Positions 34,302-43,965 of a stretch of 64,000 nt of DNA are shown here, piece by piece; within the stretch, counting starts at the first letter, position 1; each line of letters starts with the position of its first letter. A program made the position numbers and the translations under genes. This DNA is from Tatumella citrea. GTDB taxonomy: Bacteria; Pseudomonadota; Gammaproteobacteria; Enterobacterales; Enterobacteriaceae. The stretch lies in the NCBI RefSeq assembly GCF_002163585.1, contig NZ_CP015579.1, positions 248,001-312,000 on the forward strand. Direction: 5' to 3'. Under the pieces are notes generated by a model. The model ran no database searches. It was not told where the DNA came from and worked only from the letters and a program-made list of their open reading frames with translations.

Positions 34302-35153
34302 CTATTTTGAAGAATTGACGATATAGGCACCGGAACGGGTAAAGTAAGCTTCAGCCCGCTCTATATGGCTAATAGCGTCATCCCCGTGTCTGGCAACTAA
34401 CAAAGCTAACAGGCATTCGACCAGTGCCATTCCTGAAACCACCGACGGGAAAAAAGACGGACTCTGGGTGGAAAAATAGAGTGCAGTATCGGCGTTTAAA
34501 GCCAGTGATGACACCTGCTTATCAGTAATCGCTATAATCTTACAGCCGGCATCTTTTGCGGCCTGATAGAGAGTCATAATTTCCCGAGAATATGGGGCAA
34601 AACTGATTAATACCACCACATCATCTGGTTCAAATTCACGGGTATGCATTTCAAAATTACCGGCATGGCCATCAATCATGAATACATTCTTTTTGAACAG
34701 ACGATAGACATAAAACAGTGAATAAGCGATGGGGAAACTGGCTCTGAAGCCACAGATATAGACAGATTTTCCCTGCTCAAGTAACTCAACGGCGGCATCG
34801 ACTGCCTGAATATTGGCTTTGTCGGTGCGCTCGATATTATCTTTTGTTGAATGAAACAGTGATTTATAAAAATGCTTGTCCTTGCCTATCAGCGTTCTGG
34901 CTTTTTCTGCATAAAGCCCGTCACTGAGACCGATTTCCGAAATATAAGCTGATTTCAGCTCAACCCAGCCTTTGAATCCCAGCTTTTTGGCTAACCGTAA
35001 CAGCGTTGAAGGCTGAACGCTGGCCATATCAGCAAAGGTACGCATAGAGACAATGGCTACATCATTATTGTGCTCAACCAGAAAATTCGCTGCTTTCTGA
35101 AGTTCAGGTGGCAGGGTGTGAAATTTATCAATGATGATGTCTTTAATTGTCAT
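34302..35153 (-). CDS. MurR/RpiR-family transcriptional regulator
   Basis: 283 residues. The N-terminal HTH_6 domain (residues ~1-75) includes ASVQPSTLLRLAKKLGFKGWVELK; the C-terminal SIS domain contains GKSVYICGFRASFPIAYSLFYVYRLF and DVVVLISFAPYSREIMTLYQAAKDAGCKIIAITD, a phosphosugar-type ligand pocket. RpiR proteins control sugar phosphate or amino-compound catabolism. It lies between the transporter operon and the divergent nitrilase gene, so it most likely controls this cluster; the shared 17-base motif is the best candidate operator. The ligand is unknown. Confidence 0.9.
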   Translation of the reverse strand: MTIKDIIIDKFHTLPPELQKAANFLVEHNNDVAIVSMRTFADMASVQPSTLLRLAKKLGFKGWVELKSAYISEIGLSDGLYAEKARTLIGKDKHFYKSLFHSTKDNIERTDKANIQAVDAAVELLEQGKSVYICGFRASFPIAYSLFYVYRLFKKNVFMIDGHAGNFEMHTREFEPDDVVVLISFAPYSREIMTLYQAAKDAGCKIIAITDKQVSSLALNADTALYFSTQSPSFFPSVVSGMALVECLLALLVARHGDDAISHIERAEAYFTRSGAYIVNSSK

Positions 35154-35321
35154 AATGCATACGTATCCGGATGATCTGACAGGATTGATTTCCTGACGAT
35201 ATGGTCACTTTACTCCAGCACAGGTCAGCAGAAAGTGTCAATCCTGATTATTTCTGCGAATCCAGGAGGAGCGACTGAACGGGCTGTTTTGTTGACTGTG
35301 ATATCCCGGCAGGGCGCTGTT

Positions 35322-35339
35322 ATTGTAATGTTTGTGGCA
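35322..35339. repeat. segment shared with the transporter promoter
   Basis: ATTGTAATGTTTGTGGCA agrees with 34007-34024 (ATTGCAATGTTTGTGCCA) at 16 of 18 bases. Read on the minus strand it is a damaged sigma-54 site facing rpiR; its right end is the -24 part of the plus-strand candidate at 35335. Confidence 0.5.
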
Positions 35340-35350
35340 TATTTGTTGCA
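35335..35350 (+). promoter_or_regulatory. candidate sigma-54 promoter of the nitrilase gene
   Basis: TGGCATATTTGTTGCA has GG and GC doublets with the right spacing, one mismatch in the -24 hexamer. It is 151 bp upstream of the ATG at 35501. Confidence 0.6.
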
Positions 35351-35364
35351 TGAAATCACATTAT

Positions 35365-35381
35365 GATTCAAATGTATTATT
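35365..35381. promoter_or_regulatory. cluster motif copy 3, GATTCAAATGTATTATT
   Basis: Third good copy of the 17-base motif found twice before the aminotransferase gene. It lies just downstream of the candidate sigma-54 promoter, a position that would allow repression. Confidence 0.55.
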
Positions 35382-35500
35382 GCATGGCTTCCCACCGCTT
35401 CGTCTGAAAACAGGCGACAGAAAGATCGTTACCGCAGCGATCCGTGAGTAACGCAATAATTATGCAGATATCAGACCAGTGATTAATGACAGGAAATCTC

Positions 35501-36400
35501 ATGAACGATACCCCGCAACATACTCCGTCCGGCCGCCTTCAGGTGAGCCTGGTACAAATGGATGTCGAAGTCCTGCAGCCGGAACAAAATCTGAGGCGGG
35601 TGATCGCCGCCGTGCGTCAGGAAATTGAAAAAGGGGCACAGCTGATGGTTTTCCCTGAGCTGGTGAACACCGGCTACATTGAGCCGCTGACCATTGGTGC
35701 ACCTTTCAGTACTCCTGTAGGGGAGAAAGGTTACGCTTATGAGTTGTACCAGGCAGCAGAACCTGCCAATGGCGCATTTATCACTGAGCTCTCAGAGCTG
35801 GCACGCAACCACCGTGTGCATATTGTGATTGGGCTGGCAATGCGTCATCCGCAGCTGGATGGAGCGCTGTACAACAGTTCGGTGCTGATTGGACCACAGG
35901 GGGTTATTGGCATATACAATAAAATCCACCGCTGGCATCTGGAGAAAATGTATTTTATCGCCGGAGATGCATTGCCGGTATTTAACACGTCTCTTGGTAC
36001 GCTGGGAATGCAGGTTTGTTACGACATCCGCTTTCCTGAAGTGACAAGGGCGATGGTGCTGCAGGGCGCAGGGATTATCACCAATATCTGGGCATCGTTG
36101 GCTGAGACTGATGGTCCACCTGTCAGTGAGGATATTTTCCTGCATCGCGCCTATACCCGGGCAATCGAAAATGGGGTGTTTGTACTGAGTTGTAACCGTG
36201 TTGGCCAACAGGGCCATTGCCACTTTCTCGGTCAAAGCCTGATTGTGGAACCGGGAGGAAAGGTGCTGGCTCGTGCCGGTAGTACCCGTGAAGAAGTGAT
36301 TCGTGCTGAACTCGATTTGAGCCAGATTGCCCTCTACCGGACATACACGGGTATCTATTCGGATCGCCGGCCGGATATCTACAGCCGGTATGGGGTGTAA
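35501..36400 (+). CDS. carbon-nitrogen (nitrilase superfamily) hydrolase
   Basis: 299 residues. The Glu-Lys-Cys triad is intact: Glu in LMVFPELVNTGY, Lys in GIYNKIHRWHLEKMYF and Cys in LGMQVCYDIRFPEVTRAM. Members hydrolyse linear amides, N-carbamoyl amino acids or omega-amides. The ATG at 35501 has AGGAAA in front and is preferred to the one at 35486. It is transcribed away from rpiR; together with the M81 protein and amidase it makes three amide-bond hydrolases in one cluster. Confidence 0.9.
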   Translation: MNDTPQHTPSGRLQVSLVQMDVEVLQPEQNLRRVIAAVRQEIEKGAQLMVFPELVNTGYIEPLTIGAPFSTPVGEKGYAYELYQAAEPANGAFITELSELARNHRVHIVIGLAMRHPQLDGALYNSSVLIGPQGVIGIYNKIHRWHLEKMYFIAGDALPVFNTSLGTLGMQVCYDIRFPEVTRAMVLQGAGIITNIWASLAETDGPPVSEDIFLHRAYTRAIENGVFVLSCNRVGQQGHCHFLGQSLIVEPGGKVLARAGSTREEVIRAELDLSQIALYRTYTGIYSDRRPDIYSRYGV

Positions 36401-36462
36401 GCCGGGGCCATTTGTCTGCGCTACCCGGACGCCCGATGGCAAAAACATCGTAAGACAGAGAT

Positions 36463-36491
36463 AAAAAAGCCGGGACAGGCCCGGCTTTTTT
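36463..36491. terminator. bidirectional terminator between nitrilase gene and valS
   Basis: 12-bp perfect stem AAAAAAGCCGGG / CCCGGCTTTTTT with loop ACAGG; T-runs on both strands serve the two convergent genes. Confidence 0.92.
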
Positions 36492-36511
36492 AGCAGACTA
36501 ATTATCGCGTA

Positions 36512-39367
36512 TTACAGCGCAGCAATGACTTCCTGCTGATCATTAATCTTCACTTTGGCCTGTTGCAGTTCAGCCAGACGCTCACGTTCTTTTTCTACCA
36601 CCGCGGCAGGGGCACGAGCCACAAAGCCTTCGTTGGACAGTTTAGCGTCGAGTTTTTCAATCTCGGCATCCACTTTAGTGAGCTCTTTTGCCAGACGTTC
36701 CAGTTCTGCTTCTTTATCTACCAGACCAGCCATCGGAATCAGCAACTCAGCACCGTCCACCAGTTTGGTGACAGATACCGGGCCTTTATCGTCGGCCGCC
36801 AGCAGAGTCAGGCTTTCCAGACGCGCCAGACGTTGCAGGAAGCTACGGTTAGCCTCAACACGACGTACGACTTCCGGAGTTGCGCCACGCAGCAACAGTT
36901 CCAGTGGTTTACTGAGTGCAATGCCCATTTCGGCACGGATATTACGCACAGCCACGATAGCCTGCTTAATCCATTCGATATCCGCCAGCGCTGCAGCATC
37001 TTCTTTCGCAGCATCGTAGGCAGGGAATGGTTGCAGCATAATGGTGTCGTCACTGTTTCCGGTCAGCACTTTCACCCGCTGCCAGATAGTTTCGGTAATA
37101 AAAGGAATGATTGGGTGCGCAAGACGCAGCAGTCCTTCCAGTACCGTCACCAGAGTATGACGGGTTCCGCGCAGTTCAGCTTCACTACCGTTGTTCATTA
37201 CCGGTTTAGTCAGCTCCAGGTACCAGTCACAGAATTGGTTCCAGGTGAAGTCATACAACAGACCGGCAGCGATATCGAAACGATAAGTATCCAGCGCTTC
37301 ACGGTAAGCTTTCACGGTGCTGTTGAATTCAGTCAGGATCCAGCGATCGGCCAGTGACAGTACTTGCTCACCGCCGTTAAAGCCGCAATCCTGATCTTCG
37401 GTATTCATCAGCACAAACCGGCTGGCGTTCCACAGTTTATTACAGAAGTTGCGGTAACCTTCCAGACGCTTCATATCCCAGTTGATATCACGGCCGGTAG
37501 AGGCCAGTGCCGCCAGGGTAAAGCGCAGTGCATCGGTGCCTGATGGCTCAATGCCGTTCGGGAACTGTTTCTCGGTACGCTTACGAATTTTTTCCGCCAG
37601 CTGCGGCTGCATCATATTACCGGTACGTTTTTCCAGCAGCTCTTCCAGCGAAATACCGTCCACCATGTCCAGCGGATCGATAACGTTACCTTTCGACTTG
37701 GACATTTTCTGCCCTTCGTCGTCACGGATCAGTCCGGTCATATAGACGGTTTTGAAAGGTACCTGCGGTTTTCCGTTCTCATCTTTCATAAAGTGCATGG
37801 TCAGCATGATCATGCGGGCAATCCAGAAGAAGATAATATCGAAACCACTCACTACCACGCTGGTCGGGTGGAAGGTGCGTAAGGCTTCGGTATTTTCCGG
37901 CCAGCCGAGGGTGGAGAAGGTCCACAGACCGGAGGAGAACCAGGTATCCAGTACGTCTTCATCCTGGCGCAGGGCAACATCATCACCCAGATTGTTTTCA
38001 GCGCGCACTTCGGCTTCGCTGCGACCGACAAACACGTTGCCGTGATCGTCGTACCAGGCAGGAATACGGTGTCCCCACCACAGCTGACGGGAAATACACC
38101 AGTCCTGAATATCACGCATCCACGAGAAGTACATATTTTCGTACTGTTTCGGGACGAACTGGATATCACCATTTTCTACGGCTTCTACCGCAACTTTTGC
38201 CAGCGGAGCAGTACGGACGTACCACTGGTCAGTCAGCATCGGTTCGATAACCACACCGCCACGGTCGCCGTAAGGAACGGTCAGATCATGGGGTTTAATA
38301 TCTTCCAGTAATCCGGCAGCATCTACCGCAGCCACAATGGCTTTACGCGCCGCAAAGCGCTCCAGTCCGGCAAACTCGGCCGGAATGGTGGCATCGTAGA
38401 CGTTGCTTTCTTCACCGTTGGTATCATAAACCTGGGCCAGCTGGCGAATATCGCCATCAAAGGTCAGGATATTGATCATCGGCAACTGATGACGACGTCC
38501 GACTTCGTAGTCGTTGAAATCGTGGGCCGGAGTGATTTTCACACAACCGGTGCCTTTTTCCATATCGGCATGTTCATCGCCAACAATCGGAATACGGCGG
38601 TTGATCAGCGGTAACACCAGGTATTTACCGATCAGATCTTTATAGCGTGGATCTTCCGGGTTGACCGCCACACCGGTATCGCCCAACAGGGTTTCCGGAC
38701 GGGTAGTAGCGACCACCAGGTAATCTTTACCTTCAGCAGTTTTCGCGCCATCCGCCAGCGGGTAGCGGATATGCCACATTGAACCTTTCGATTCGCGGTT
38801 TTCCACTTCCAGATCAGAAATTGCTGTCCGCAGTTTCGGATCCCAGTTAACCAGGCGTTTACCGCGATAAATCAGGTTTTCTTTGTGCAGCCGGACGAAC
38901 ACTTCTTTTACCGCATTGGAAAGCCCGTCATCCATGGTGAAACGTTCACGTTCCCAGTCAACGGAGTTGCCAAGACGGCGCATCTGACGAGTGATTGTGC
39001 CGCCGGATTCGCCTTTCCACTGCCAGATCTTGTCGATAAATGCATCGCGGCCATAGTCCTGACGGGTTTTGCCTTCTTCCGCAGCAATTTTACGCTCAAC
39101 CACCATCTGAGTAGCGATACCGGCATGGTCAGTACCTGCCTGCCACAGAGTATTTTTACCCTGCATACGCTGGTAACGAATCATGGTATCCATAATGGTC
39201 TGCTGGAACGCGTGTCCCATGTGCAGGCTGCCGGTGACGTTCGGCGGCGGGATCATGATGCAATAGCTTTCCTGGCTGGTATCGCCATTCGGTTTGAAAT
39301 AGCCTTGCTTTTCCCAGTGCTCGTAAAGCGGCTGTTCTATCTCTTGCGGATTATATGTTTTTTCCAT
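36512..39367 (-). CDS. valS: valyl-tRNA synthetase
   Basis: 951 residues, the same length as in E. coli. Class I motifs: HIGH as [15 protein letters not shown] near the N-terminus and KMSKS as [14 protein letters not shown] in the centre. The editing (CP1) domain is recognised by [19 protein letters not shown], and the C-terminal coiled-coil (about residues 880-945, [22 protein letters not shown]) is present. It charges tRNA-Val and edits misactivated threonine. holC lies 5 bp upstream in the same orientation, an arrangement conserved in Enterobacterales. A strong terminator follows. Confidence 0.98.
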   Translation of the reverse strand: MEKTYNPQEIEQPLYEHWEKQGYFKPNGDTSQESYCIMIPPPNVTGSLHMGHAFQQTIMDTMIRYQRMQGKNTLWQAGTDHAGIATQMVVERKIAAEEGKTRQDYGRDAFIDKIWQWKGESGGTITRQMRRLGNSVDWERERFTMDDGLSNAVKEVFVRLHKENLIYRGKRLVNWDPKLRTAISDLEVENRESKGSMWHIRYPLADGAKTAEGKDYLVVATTRPETLLGDTGVAVNPEDPRYKDLIGKYLVLPLINRRIPIVGDEHADMEKGTGCVKITPAHDFNDYEVGRRHQLPMINILTFDGDIRQLAQVYDTNGEESNVYDATIPAEFAGLERFAARKAIVAAVDAAGLLEDIKPHDLTVPYGDRGGVVIEPMLTDQWYVRTAPLAKVAVEAVENGDIQFVPKQYENMYFSWMRDIQDWCISRQLWWGHRIPAWYDDHGNVFVGRSEAEVRAENNLGDDVALRQDEDVLDTWFSSGLWTFSTLGWPENTEALRTFHPTSVVVSGFDIIFFWIARMIMLTMHFMKDENGKPQVPFKTVYMTGLIRDDEGQKMSKSKGNVIDPLDMVDGISLEELLEKRTGNMMQPQLAEKIRKRTEKQFPNGIEPSGTDALRFTLAALASTGRDINWDMKRLEGYRNFCNKLWNASRFVLMNTEDQDCGFNGGEQVLSLADRWILTEFNSTVKAYREALDTYRFDIAAGLLYDFTWNQFCDWYLELTKPVMNNGSEAELRGTRHTLVTVLEGLLRLAHPIIPFITETIWQRVKVLTGNSDDTIMLQPFPAYDAAKEDAAALADIEWIKQAIVAVRNIRAEMGIALSKPLELLLRGATPEVVRRVEANRSFLQRLARLESLTLLAADDKGPVSVTKLVDGAELLIPMAGLVDKEAELERLAKELTKVDAEIEKLDAKLSNEGFVARAPAAVVEKERERLAELQQAKVKINDQQEVIAAL

Positions 39368-39372
39368 TTCTG

Positions 39373-39831
39373 CTATGTCGTTGATGGCGTAGGGTGCGTT
39401 GCCGTATTCAATTGGAAACCGACGCTGCGATACGCTTTGTAGCGTTCACGCGCCAGCTGCTTCAAAGATTCTTCATCTGGAACAAAGTCTATCACTTCAT
39501 GGAAAGCGGTAGCAAAATCTGCGAACCACGGTAGCAGGCTTATCAGTAAATCGCGGGATGCGCTGCCACGTTTTTCCGGCCAGGCCAGCTCCACCGGAGC
39601 CCCGTAGCGCGGCCCTTCGCCAGCCAGGTTATGGGGTACAAATGCATCAGCCGGACGTTGCCACAACGCTTCATCCAGCCGGATCGCCTGCTGCTCATTT
39701 TCGCAGGCTACCAGAATTCGCTTACCTTCGCGCCAGCGTGCGGCGGCCAGTTCGCAGGCCAGTGCTTCTGTCGCAGACAGCGTGCCCTGTTGCGGATCGG
39801 GTCCCGGAAGGTAAAACGTGGCATTTTTCAT
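39373..39831 (-). CDS. holC: DNA polymerase III chi subunit HolC
   Basis: 152 residues. The chi fold is recognised by [12 protein letters not shown] at the N-terminus, [62 protein letters not shown], followed by the C-terminal helix [21 protein letters not shown]. Chi binds SSB and connects it to the clamp loader through psi. It lies between pepA and valS as in E. coli. Confidence 0.95.
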   Translation of the reverse strand: MKNATFYLPGPDPQQGTLSATEALACELAAARWREGKRILVACENEQQAIRLDEALWQRPADAFVPHNLAGEGPRYGAPVELAWPEKRGSASRDLLISLLPWFADFATAFHEVIDFVPDEESLKQLARERYKAYRSVGFQLNTATHPTPSTT

Positions 39832-39889
39832 GCGATTGCCTGTGTTTCATGAAGTAAAAAGAGTGACCGGAGCCACTCAGTGAATCAGT

Positions 39890-39909
39890 ACTGCCGGTGC
39901 ACCCGGCAG
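39890..39909 (-). terminator. weak hairpin after pepA
   Basis: CTGCCGG and CCGGCAG arms around a TGCAC-type loop, between the pepA stop and holC start; no T-run on the minus strand, so read-through into holC-valS is likely. Confidence 0.35.
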
Positions 39910-39951
39910 TTAATAATACACACCGCAGAGCGGGGTGTTGGCGCTGGCCGG

Positions 39952-41463
39952 TTACTCGTCAGTACCCAGTCCGGCACGGTTCAGCAGGAACTGTGACAGC
40001 AACGGTACCGGACGTCCGGTTGCGCCTTTGGCTTTACCTGAACGCCAGGCTGTGCCGGCAATATCCAGATGTGCCCAGTTAAATTTGCGCGCAAACCGGG
40101 CCAGATAGCAGCCGGCAGTAATAGCACCACCAGGACGGCCACCAATATTCGCCATATCGGCAAAATTGGATTCCAGCTGTTCCTGATACTCATCTGCCAT
40201 TGGCAGGCGCCATGCGCGGTCACCGGACTGCTCGGAGGCACTAATCAGCTCATGAGCCAGCGGGTTGTGGTTAGAGAGCAAACCACTGATATGGTGGCCA
40301 AGTGCAATCACACAAGCACCGGTCAGGGTCGCCACATCAATCACAACTTCCGGATCGAAACGCTCCACGTAAGTCAGAGCATCGCACAGTACCAGACGTC
40401 CTTCAGCATCAGTATTCAGTACTTCAACCGTCTGGCCAGACATGGTGGTCAGGATATCGCCAGGGCGCATAGCCCGTCCGTCAGGCATATTTTCACAACC
40501 TGCCAGGATCCCTACCACATTCAGTGGCAGCTGCAGTTCAGCGACCATGCGCATCACACCGTAAACTGTCGCGGCGCCGCACATATCATACTTCATTTCG
40601 TCCATGGCTTCAGCCGGCTTCAGCGAAATGCCGCCGGCGTCAAAGGTCAGACCTTTACCCACCAGAACAATTGGCCGGGTATCGGCATCCGGATGACCTT
40701 TGTACTCAATCACAGACATCAGCGATTCATTCTGCGAACCGGCACCCACGGCCAGGTAGGCATTCATCCCCAGCTCTTTCATCTGCTGCTCACCAATCAC
40801 GCGGGTCGTGATGTTCTGGCTGTAAGCATCGGCCAGCTGACGGGCCTGAGAGGCCAGATAGGCTGGATTACAGATATTTGGTGGCATATTGCTGAGATCT
40901 TTGGCCGCTTTTACACCTGCAGAAACCGCCAGACCGTGCTGAATAGCACGTTCACCGCTGGTCAGTTCACGACGGGTCGGAACGTTAAATACCATTTTAC
41001 GCAGCGGACGGCGTGGTTCAGCTTTATTGCTTTTCAGCTGATCAAAGCTGTACAGCGACTCTTTGGCAGTCTCGACAGCCTGGCGCACTTTCCAGTAATT
41101 ATTACGGCTTTTAACATGTAATTCAGTCAGGAAACATACGGCTTCCATTGAACCGGTGTCGTTCAGGGTATTGATGGTTTTCTGGATAATTTGCTTGTAC
41201 TGACGTTCGTCCAGTTCACGCTCTTTACCACAACCAATCAGCAGAATACGCTCAGAGAGAATGTTCGGCACATGGTGCAGTAACAGGGTCTGGCCCACTT
41301 TTCCTTCCAGTTCACCACGGCGAAGCAGAGCACTGATGTAACCGTCGCTGATCTTGTCGAGTTGTTCGGCAATAGGCGACAAACGACGAGGTTCAAACAC
41401 GCCGACAACAATGCAGGCACTGCGTTGTTTTTCCGGGCTACCGCTTTTTACACTGAACTCCAT
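39952..41463 (-). CDS. pepA: leucyl aminopeptidase PepA (also DNA-binding aminopeptidase A)
   Basis: 503 residues, equal to E. coli PepA. The dinuclear-metal active site is intact: [31 protein letters not shown] and the M17 signature [16 protein letters not shown]. PepA removes N-terminal residues, and in E. coli also binds DNA in pyrimidine control (carAB) and Xer recombination; that second role is assumed, not shown, here. GGAG is seven bases before the ATG. It is divergent from lptF. Confidence 0.97.
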   Translation of the reverse strand: MEFSVKSGSPEKQRSACIVVGVFEPRRLSPIAEQLDKISDGYISALLRRGELEGKVGQTLLLHHVPNILSERILLIGCGKERELDERQYKQIIQKTINTLNDTGSMEAVCFLTELHVKSRNNYWKVRQAVETAKESLYSFDQLKSNKAEPRRPLRKMVFNVPTRRELTSGERAIQHGLAVSAGVKAAKDLSNMPPNICNPAYLASQARQLADAYSQNITTRVIGEQQMKELGMNAYLAVGAGSQNESLMSVIEYKGHPDADTRPIVLVGKGLTFDAGGISLKPAEAMDEMKYDMCGAATVYGVMRMVAELQLPLNVVGILAGCENMPDGRAMRPGDILTTMSGQTVEVLNTDAEGRLVLCDALTYVERFDPEVVIDVATLTGACVIALGHHISGLLSNHNPLAHELISASEQSGDRAWRLPMADEYQEQLESNFADMANIGGRPGGAITAGCYLARFARKFNWAHLDIAGTAWRSGKAKGATGRPVPLLSQFLLNRAGLGTDE

Positions 41464-41729
41464 GTATTCTCCTGAATCTTAAAGACAACAGCGTTGGCTA
41501 TCGCTAGAATGTACAACTCTTATTCTTATTATGAAACAGTTGTACCATGACAAACACCGCATCGGCGTCATAATAAGTTAAGATTCTGAGGTCTGATACC
41601 TCAGTATCCTGAGAAGGTGGTCATACAATTTTAGCCACGATGGCAGCCATTGATGAATAAAAATGGCTCATAAGCGTTGAAACTATCGACTTTCCTGCAA
41701 AAAGACAAGTTTTCACAGGCGTATTTAGC
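41464..41729. promoter_or_regulatory. divergent promoter region pepA / lptF
   Basis: 266 bp. It holds two inverted repeats: GTACAACT / AGTTGTAC (41511-41518, 41538-41545) and CTGAGGT / ACCTCAG (41586-41592, 41598-41604). I cannot assign promoter boxes with confidence. Confidence 0.5.
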
Positions 41730-42830
41730 GTGATTATCATTAGATATCTGGTTCGGGAAACGCTCAAAAGTCAATTTGCCATTCTGTTTGTCCTGCTGCT
41801 GATCTTCTTTTGTCAGAAGCTGGTAAGGATCCTCGGAGCGGCGGTAGACGGCGACATCCCGACAAATTTAGTTCTGACCCTGCTGGGGTTAGGTGTACCA
41901 GAAATGGCAGAGCTTATTCTGCCATTAAGCCTGTTTCTGGCGATCCTGATGACGCTGGGCAGGCTGTATACAGAAAGTGAAATCACTGTGATGCATGCCT
42001 GTGGTCTGGGCAAAAGCGTACTAGTGAAAGCGGCATTGCTGTTAATGCTGCTAACGGCCGTACTGGCGGCGATTAATGTCACCTGGCTGGGGCCGTGGTC
42101 GGCCCGCTATCAGAACCAGATCACCCAGAATGCCAGGGCTAACCCTGGCGCGGCAGCGTTGGCTGCCGGACAGTTCCGTACTTCCAGTGACGGCAACTCG
42201 GTGCTGTTTATCGAAAATGTTAAAGGCAACCAGTTTGGTAATGTGTTCCTCGCGCAGCTGCGGCCTAAGGGTAATGCCCGGCCTTCGGTAGTGCTGGCAG
42301 ATCATGGTCATATGGAACAACACGCTGACGGCTCACAAACCGTGGTACTGGATAAAGGTACCCGCTTTGAAGGTACGGCAATGTTGCGTGATTTCCGTAT
42401 CACCGATTTCACTCAATACCAGGCGGTGATGGGCTATAAAGAAGCAACTCTCGACCCGAACGATACTGATCAGGCAACTTTCCAGACCTTGTGGCATAAC
42501 CATACAGCACCTTTCCGTGCTGAACTGAACTGGCGTCTGACTCTGGTGTTCTCGGTGCTGGTGATGGCTCTGATGGTTGTTCCTCTCAGTGTGGTTAACC
42601 CGCGGCAGGGGCGAGTGCTGTCAATGTTGCCGGCAATGTTGTTGTACCTGATCTTTTTCCTGGTACAGAGTTCATTCCGTTCAAATGCCGGTAAAGGCCG
42701 TCTGGACCCAACGGTTTGGATGTGGTCGGTTAACGTGGGTTATCTGTTACTGGCCATTGCTCTGAACCTGTGGGATACCTTACCGATGCGTCGCTTCCGG
42801 GCACGTTTCAGCCGCAGTGAGGTGGTCTGA
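41730..42830 (+). CDS. lptF: LptF, LPS export ABC transporter permease
   Basis: 366 residues, the E. coli length. The YjgP/YjgQ family permease has six membrane helices, in two groups of three, around a periplasmic beta-jellyroll domain (about residues 130-265). LptF works with LptG and LptB to extract LPS from the inner membrane and push it to LptA. Family signatures: MIIIRYLVRETLKSQFAILF at the start and FSVLVMALMVVPLSVVNPRQGR in the second helix group. The start is a GTG. The stop overlaps the lptG start by one base (TGATG). Confidence 0.96.
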   Translation: MIIIRYLVRETLKSQFAILFVLLLIFFCQKLVRILGAAVDGDIPTNLVLTLLGLGVPEMAELILPLSLFLAILMTLGRLYTESEITVMHACGLGKSVLVKAALLLMLLTAVLAAINVTWLGPWSARYQNQITQNARANPGAAALAAGQFRTSSDGNSVLFIENVKGNQFGNVFLAQLRPKGNARPSVVLADHGHMEQHADGSQTVVLDKGTRFEGTAMLRDFRITDFTQYQAVMGYKEATLDPNDTDQATFQTLWHNHTAPFRAELNWRLTLVFSVLVMALMVVPLSVVNPRQGRVLSMLPAMLLYLIFFLVQSSFRSNAGKGRLDPTVWMWSVNVGYLLLAIALNLWDTLPMRRFRARFSRSEVV

Positions 42831-43906
42831 TGTTTGGAGTTCTGGACCGTTATATCGGTAAAACCATTTTTAATACCATCATGGCGACACTGTTCATGCT
42901 GGTGTCGTTATCCGGGATTATCAAATTTGTAGAGCAGCTAAGAAAAACCGGGCAGGGGGCTTATACCGCGCTTGATGCCGGTTATTTTACCCTGCTCAGT
43001 GTACCTTCCGATCTGGAGCTGTTTTTCCCGATGGCTGCCTTGCTGGGGGCTTTGCTGGGGCTGGGTAATCTGGCCCAGCGCAGTGAGCTGGTGGTTATGC
43101 AGGCGGCTGGTTTTACACGGTTGCAGATTGCATTGTCAGTAATGAAAACTGCGATTCCACTGGTACTGATCTCGATGGCGATTGGTGAATTTGTGGCACC
43201 GCAGGGTGATCAGATGGCACATAACTACCGGGCACAACAGATGCTTGGCGGATCTCTGCTCTCCACTCAGGGCGGGTTATGGGCCAAAGACGGTAATAAC
43301 TTCATCTTCATTGAGCATATCCAGAGTGAGAGTCAGCTGAAGGGCGTCAGTATCTACCGGTTTAATGATCAACGCCGGTTAGAAGATGTACGTTTTGCTG
43401 CCACAGCAGACTGGGACAGTAAACAGCATGAGTGGAATCTGGTGCAGGTGGATGAATCTGACCTGAGTAACCCTCAGCAAATCACCGGTTCACAAAGTGT
43501 CGGTGGTGTCTGGAAAACCAGTCTGACTCCGGAAAAACTGAATGTGGTGGCTCTGGACCCTGATTCTTTATCGATTCGCGGTCTGGATGATTACATTAAA
43601 TACCTGAAACAGAGTGGCCAGAAAGCTGGCCGGTATCAGTTGAATCTGTGGAGCAAAGTGATTCAGCCGTTATCGGTTGCAGTGATGATGTTGATGGCTC
43701 TGTCGTTTATCTTTGGCCCGCTGCGTAGTGTTTCTATGGGGATGCGGGTAGTCACAGGGATTAGTTTTGGTTTCTTATTCTATGTGCTGGACCAAATCTT
43801 CGGGCCGCTTAGCCTGGTGTATGGATTACCCCCGTTTCTTGGTGCGGTGTTGCCGAGTGCGGCGTTCTTCTTTATCAGTTTCTATCTGCTGATTAAACGT
43901 CGCTGA
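42830..43906 (+). CDS. lptG: LptG, LPS export ABC transporter permease
   Basis: 358 residues (360 in E. coli). Same six-helix plus jellyroll layout as LptF: MFGVLDRYIGKTIFNTIMATLF at the N-terminus, FFPMAALLGALLGLGNLAQRSELVVMQAAG as the coupling region, and MLMALSFIFGPLRSVSMGMRVVTG in the C-terminal helices. It is coupled to lptF by a one-base overlap. In E. coli the next gene is yjgR; here an ~8-kb block lies between. Confidence 0.96.
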   Translation: MFGVLDRYIGKTIFNTIMATLFMLVSLSGIIKFVEQLRKTGQGAYTALDAGYFTLLSVPSDLELFFPMAALLGALLGLGNLAQRSELVVMQAAGFTRLQIALSVMKTAIPLVLISMAIGEFVAPQGDQMAHNYRAQQMLGGSLLSTQGGLWAKDGNNFIFIEHIQSESQLKGVSIYRFNDQRRLEDVRFAATADWDSKQHEWNLVQVDESDLSNPQQITGSQSVGGVWKTSLTPEKLNVVALDPDSLSIRGLDDYIKYLKQSGQKAGRYQLNLWSKVIQPLSVAVMMLMALSFIFGPLRSVSMGMRVVTGISFGFLFYVLDQIFGPLSLVYGLPPFLGAVLPSAAFFFISFYLLIKRR

Positions 43907-43921
43907 CAGGTCAGCCACAAT

Positions 43922-43954
43922 AAAAAGGGTTCACCCGTCGGTGAACCCTTTTTT
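43922..43954. terminator. bidirectional terminator between lptG and the autotransporter gene
   Basis: Stem AAAAAGGGTTCACC / GGTGAACCCTTTTT with a short loop, T-run on both strands, between convergent genes. Confidence 0.92.
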
Positions 43955-43965
43955 ATGCTTTAAGG

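Noticed and set aside
34106..34318. 70-codon plus-strand frame between the binding-protein and rpiR genes
   Set aside because: It overlaps the enhancer-like repeats, has no ribosome site and resembles no protein.
36563..37357. 264-codon plus-strand open frame opposite valS
   Set aside because: Antisense to the conserved C-terminal half of ValS, low-complexity composition, no homology.
40069..41121. 350-codon plus-strand open frame opposite pepA
   Set aside because: It is antisense to highly conserved PepA codons, has no ribosome site and no recognisable domain.
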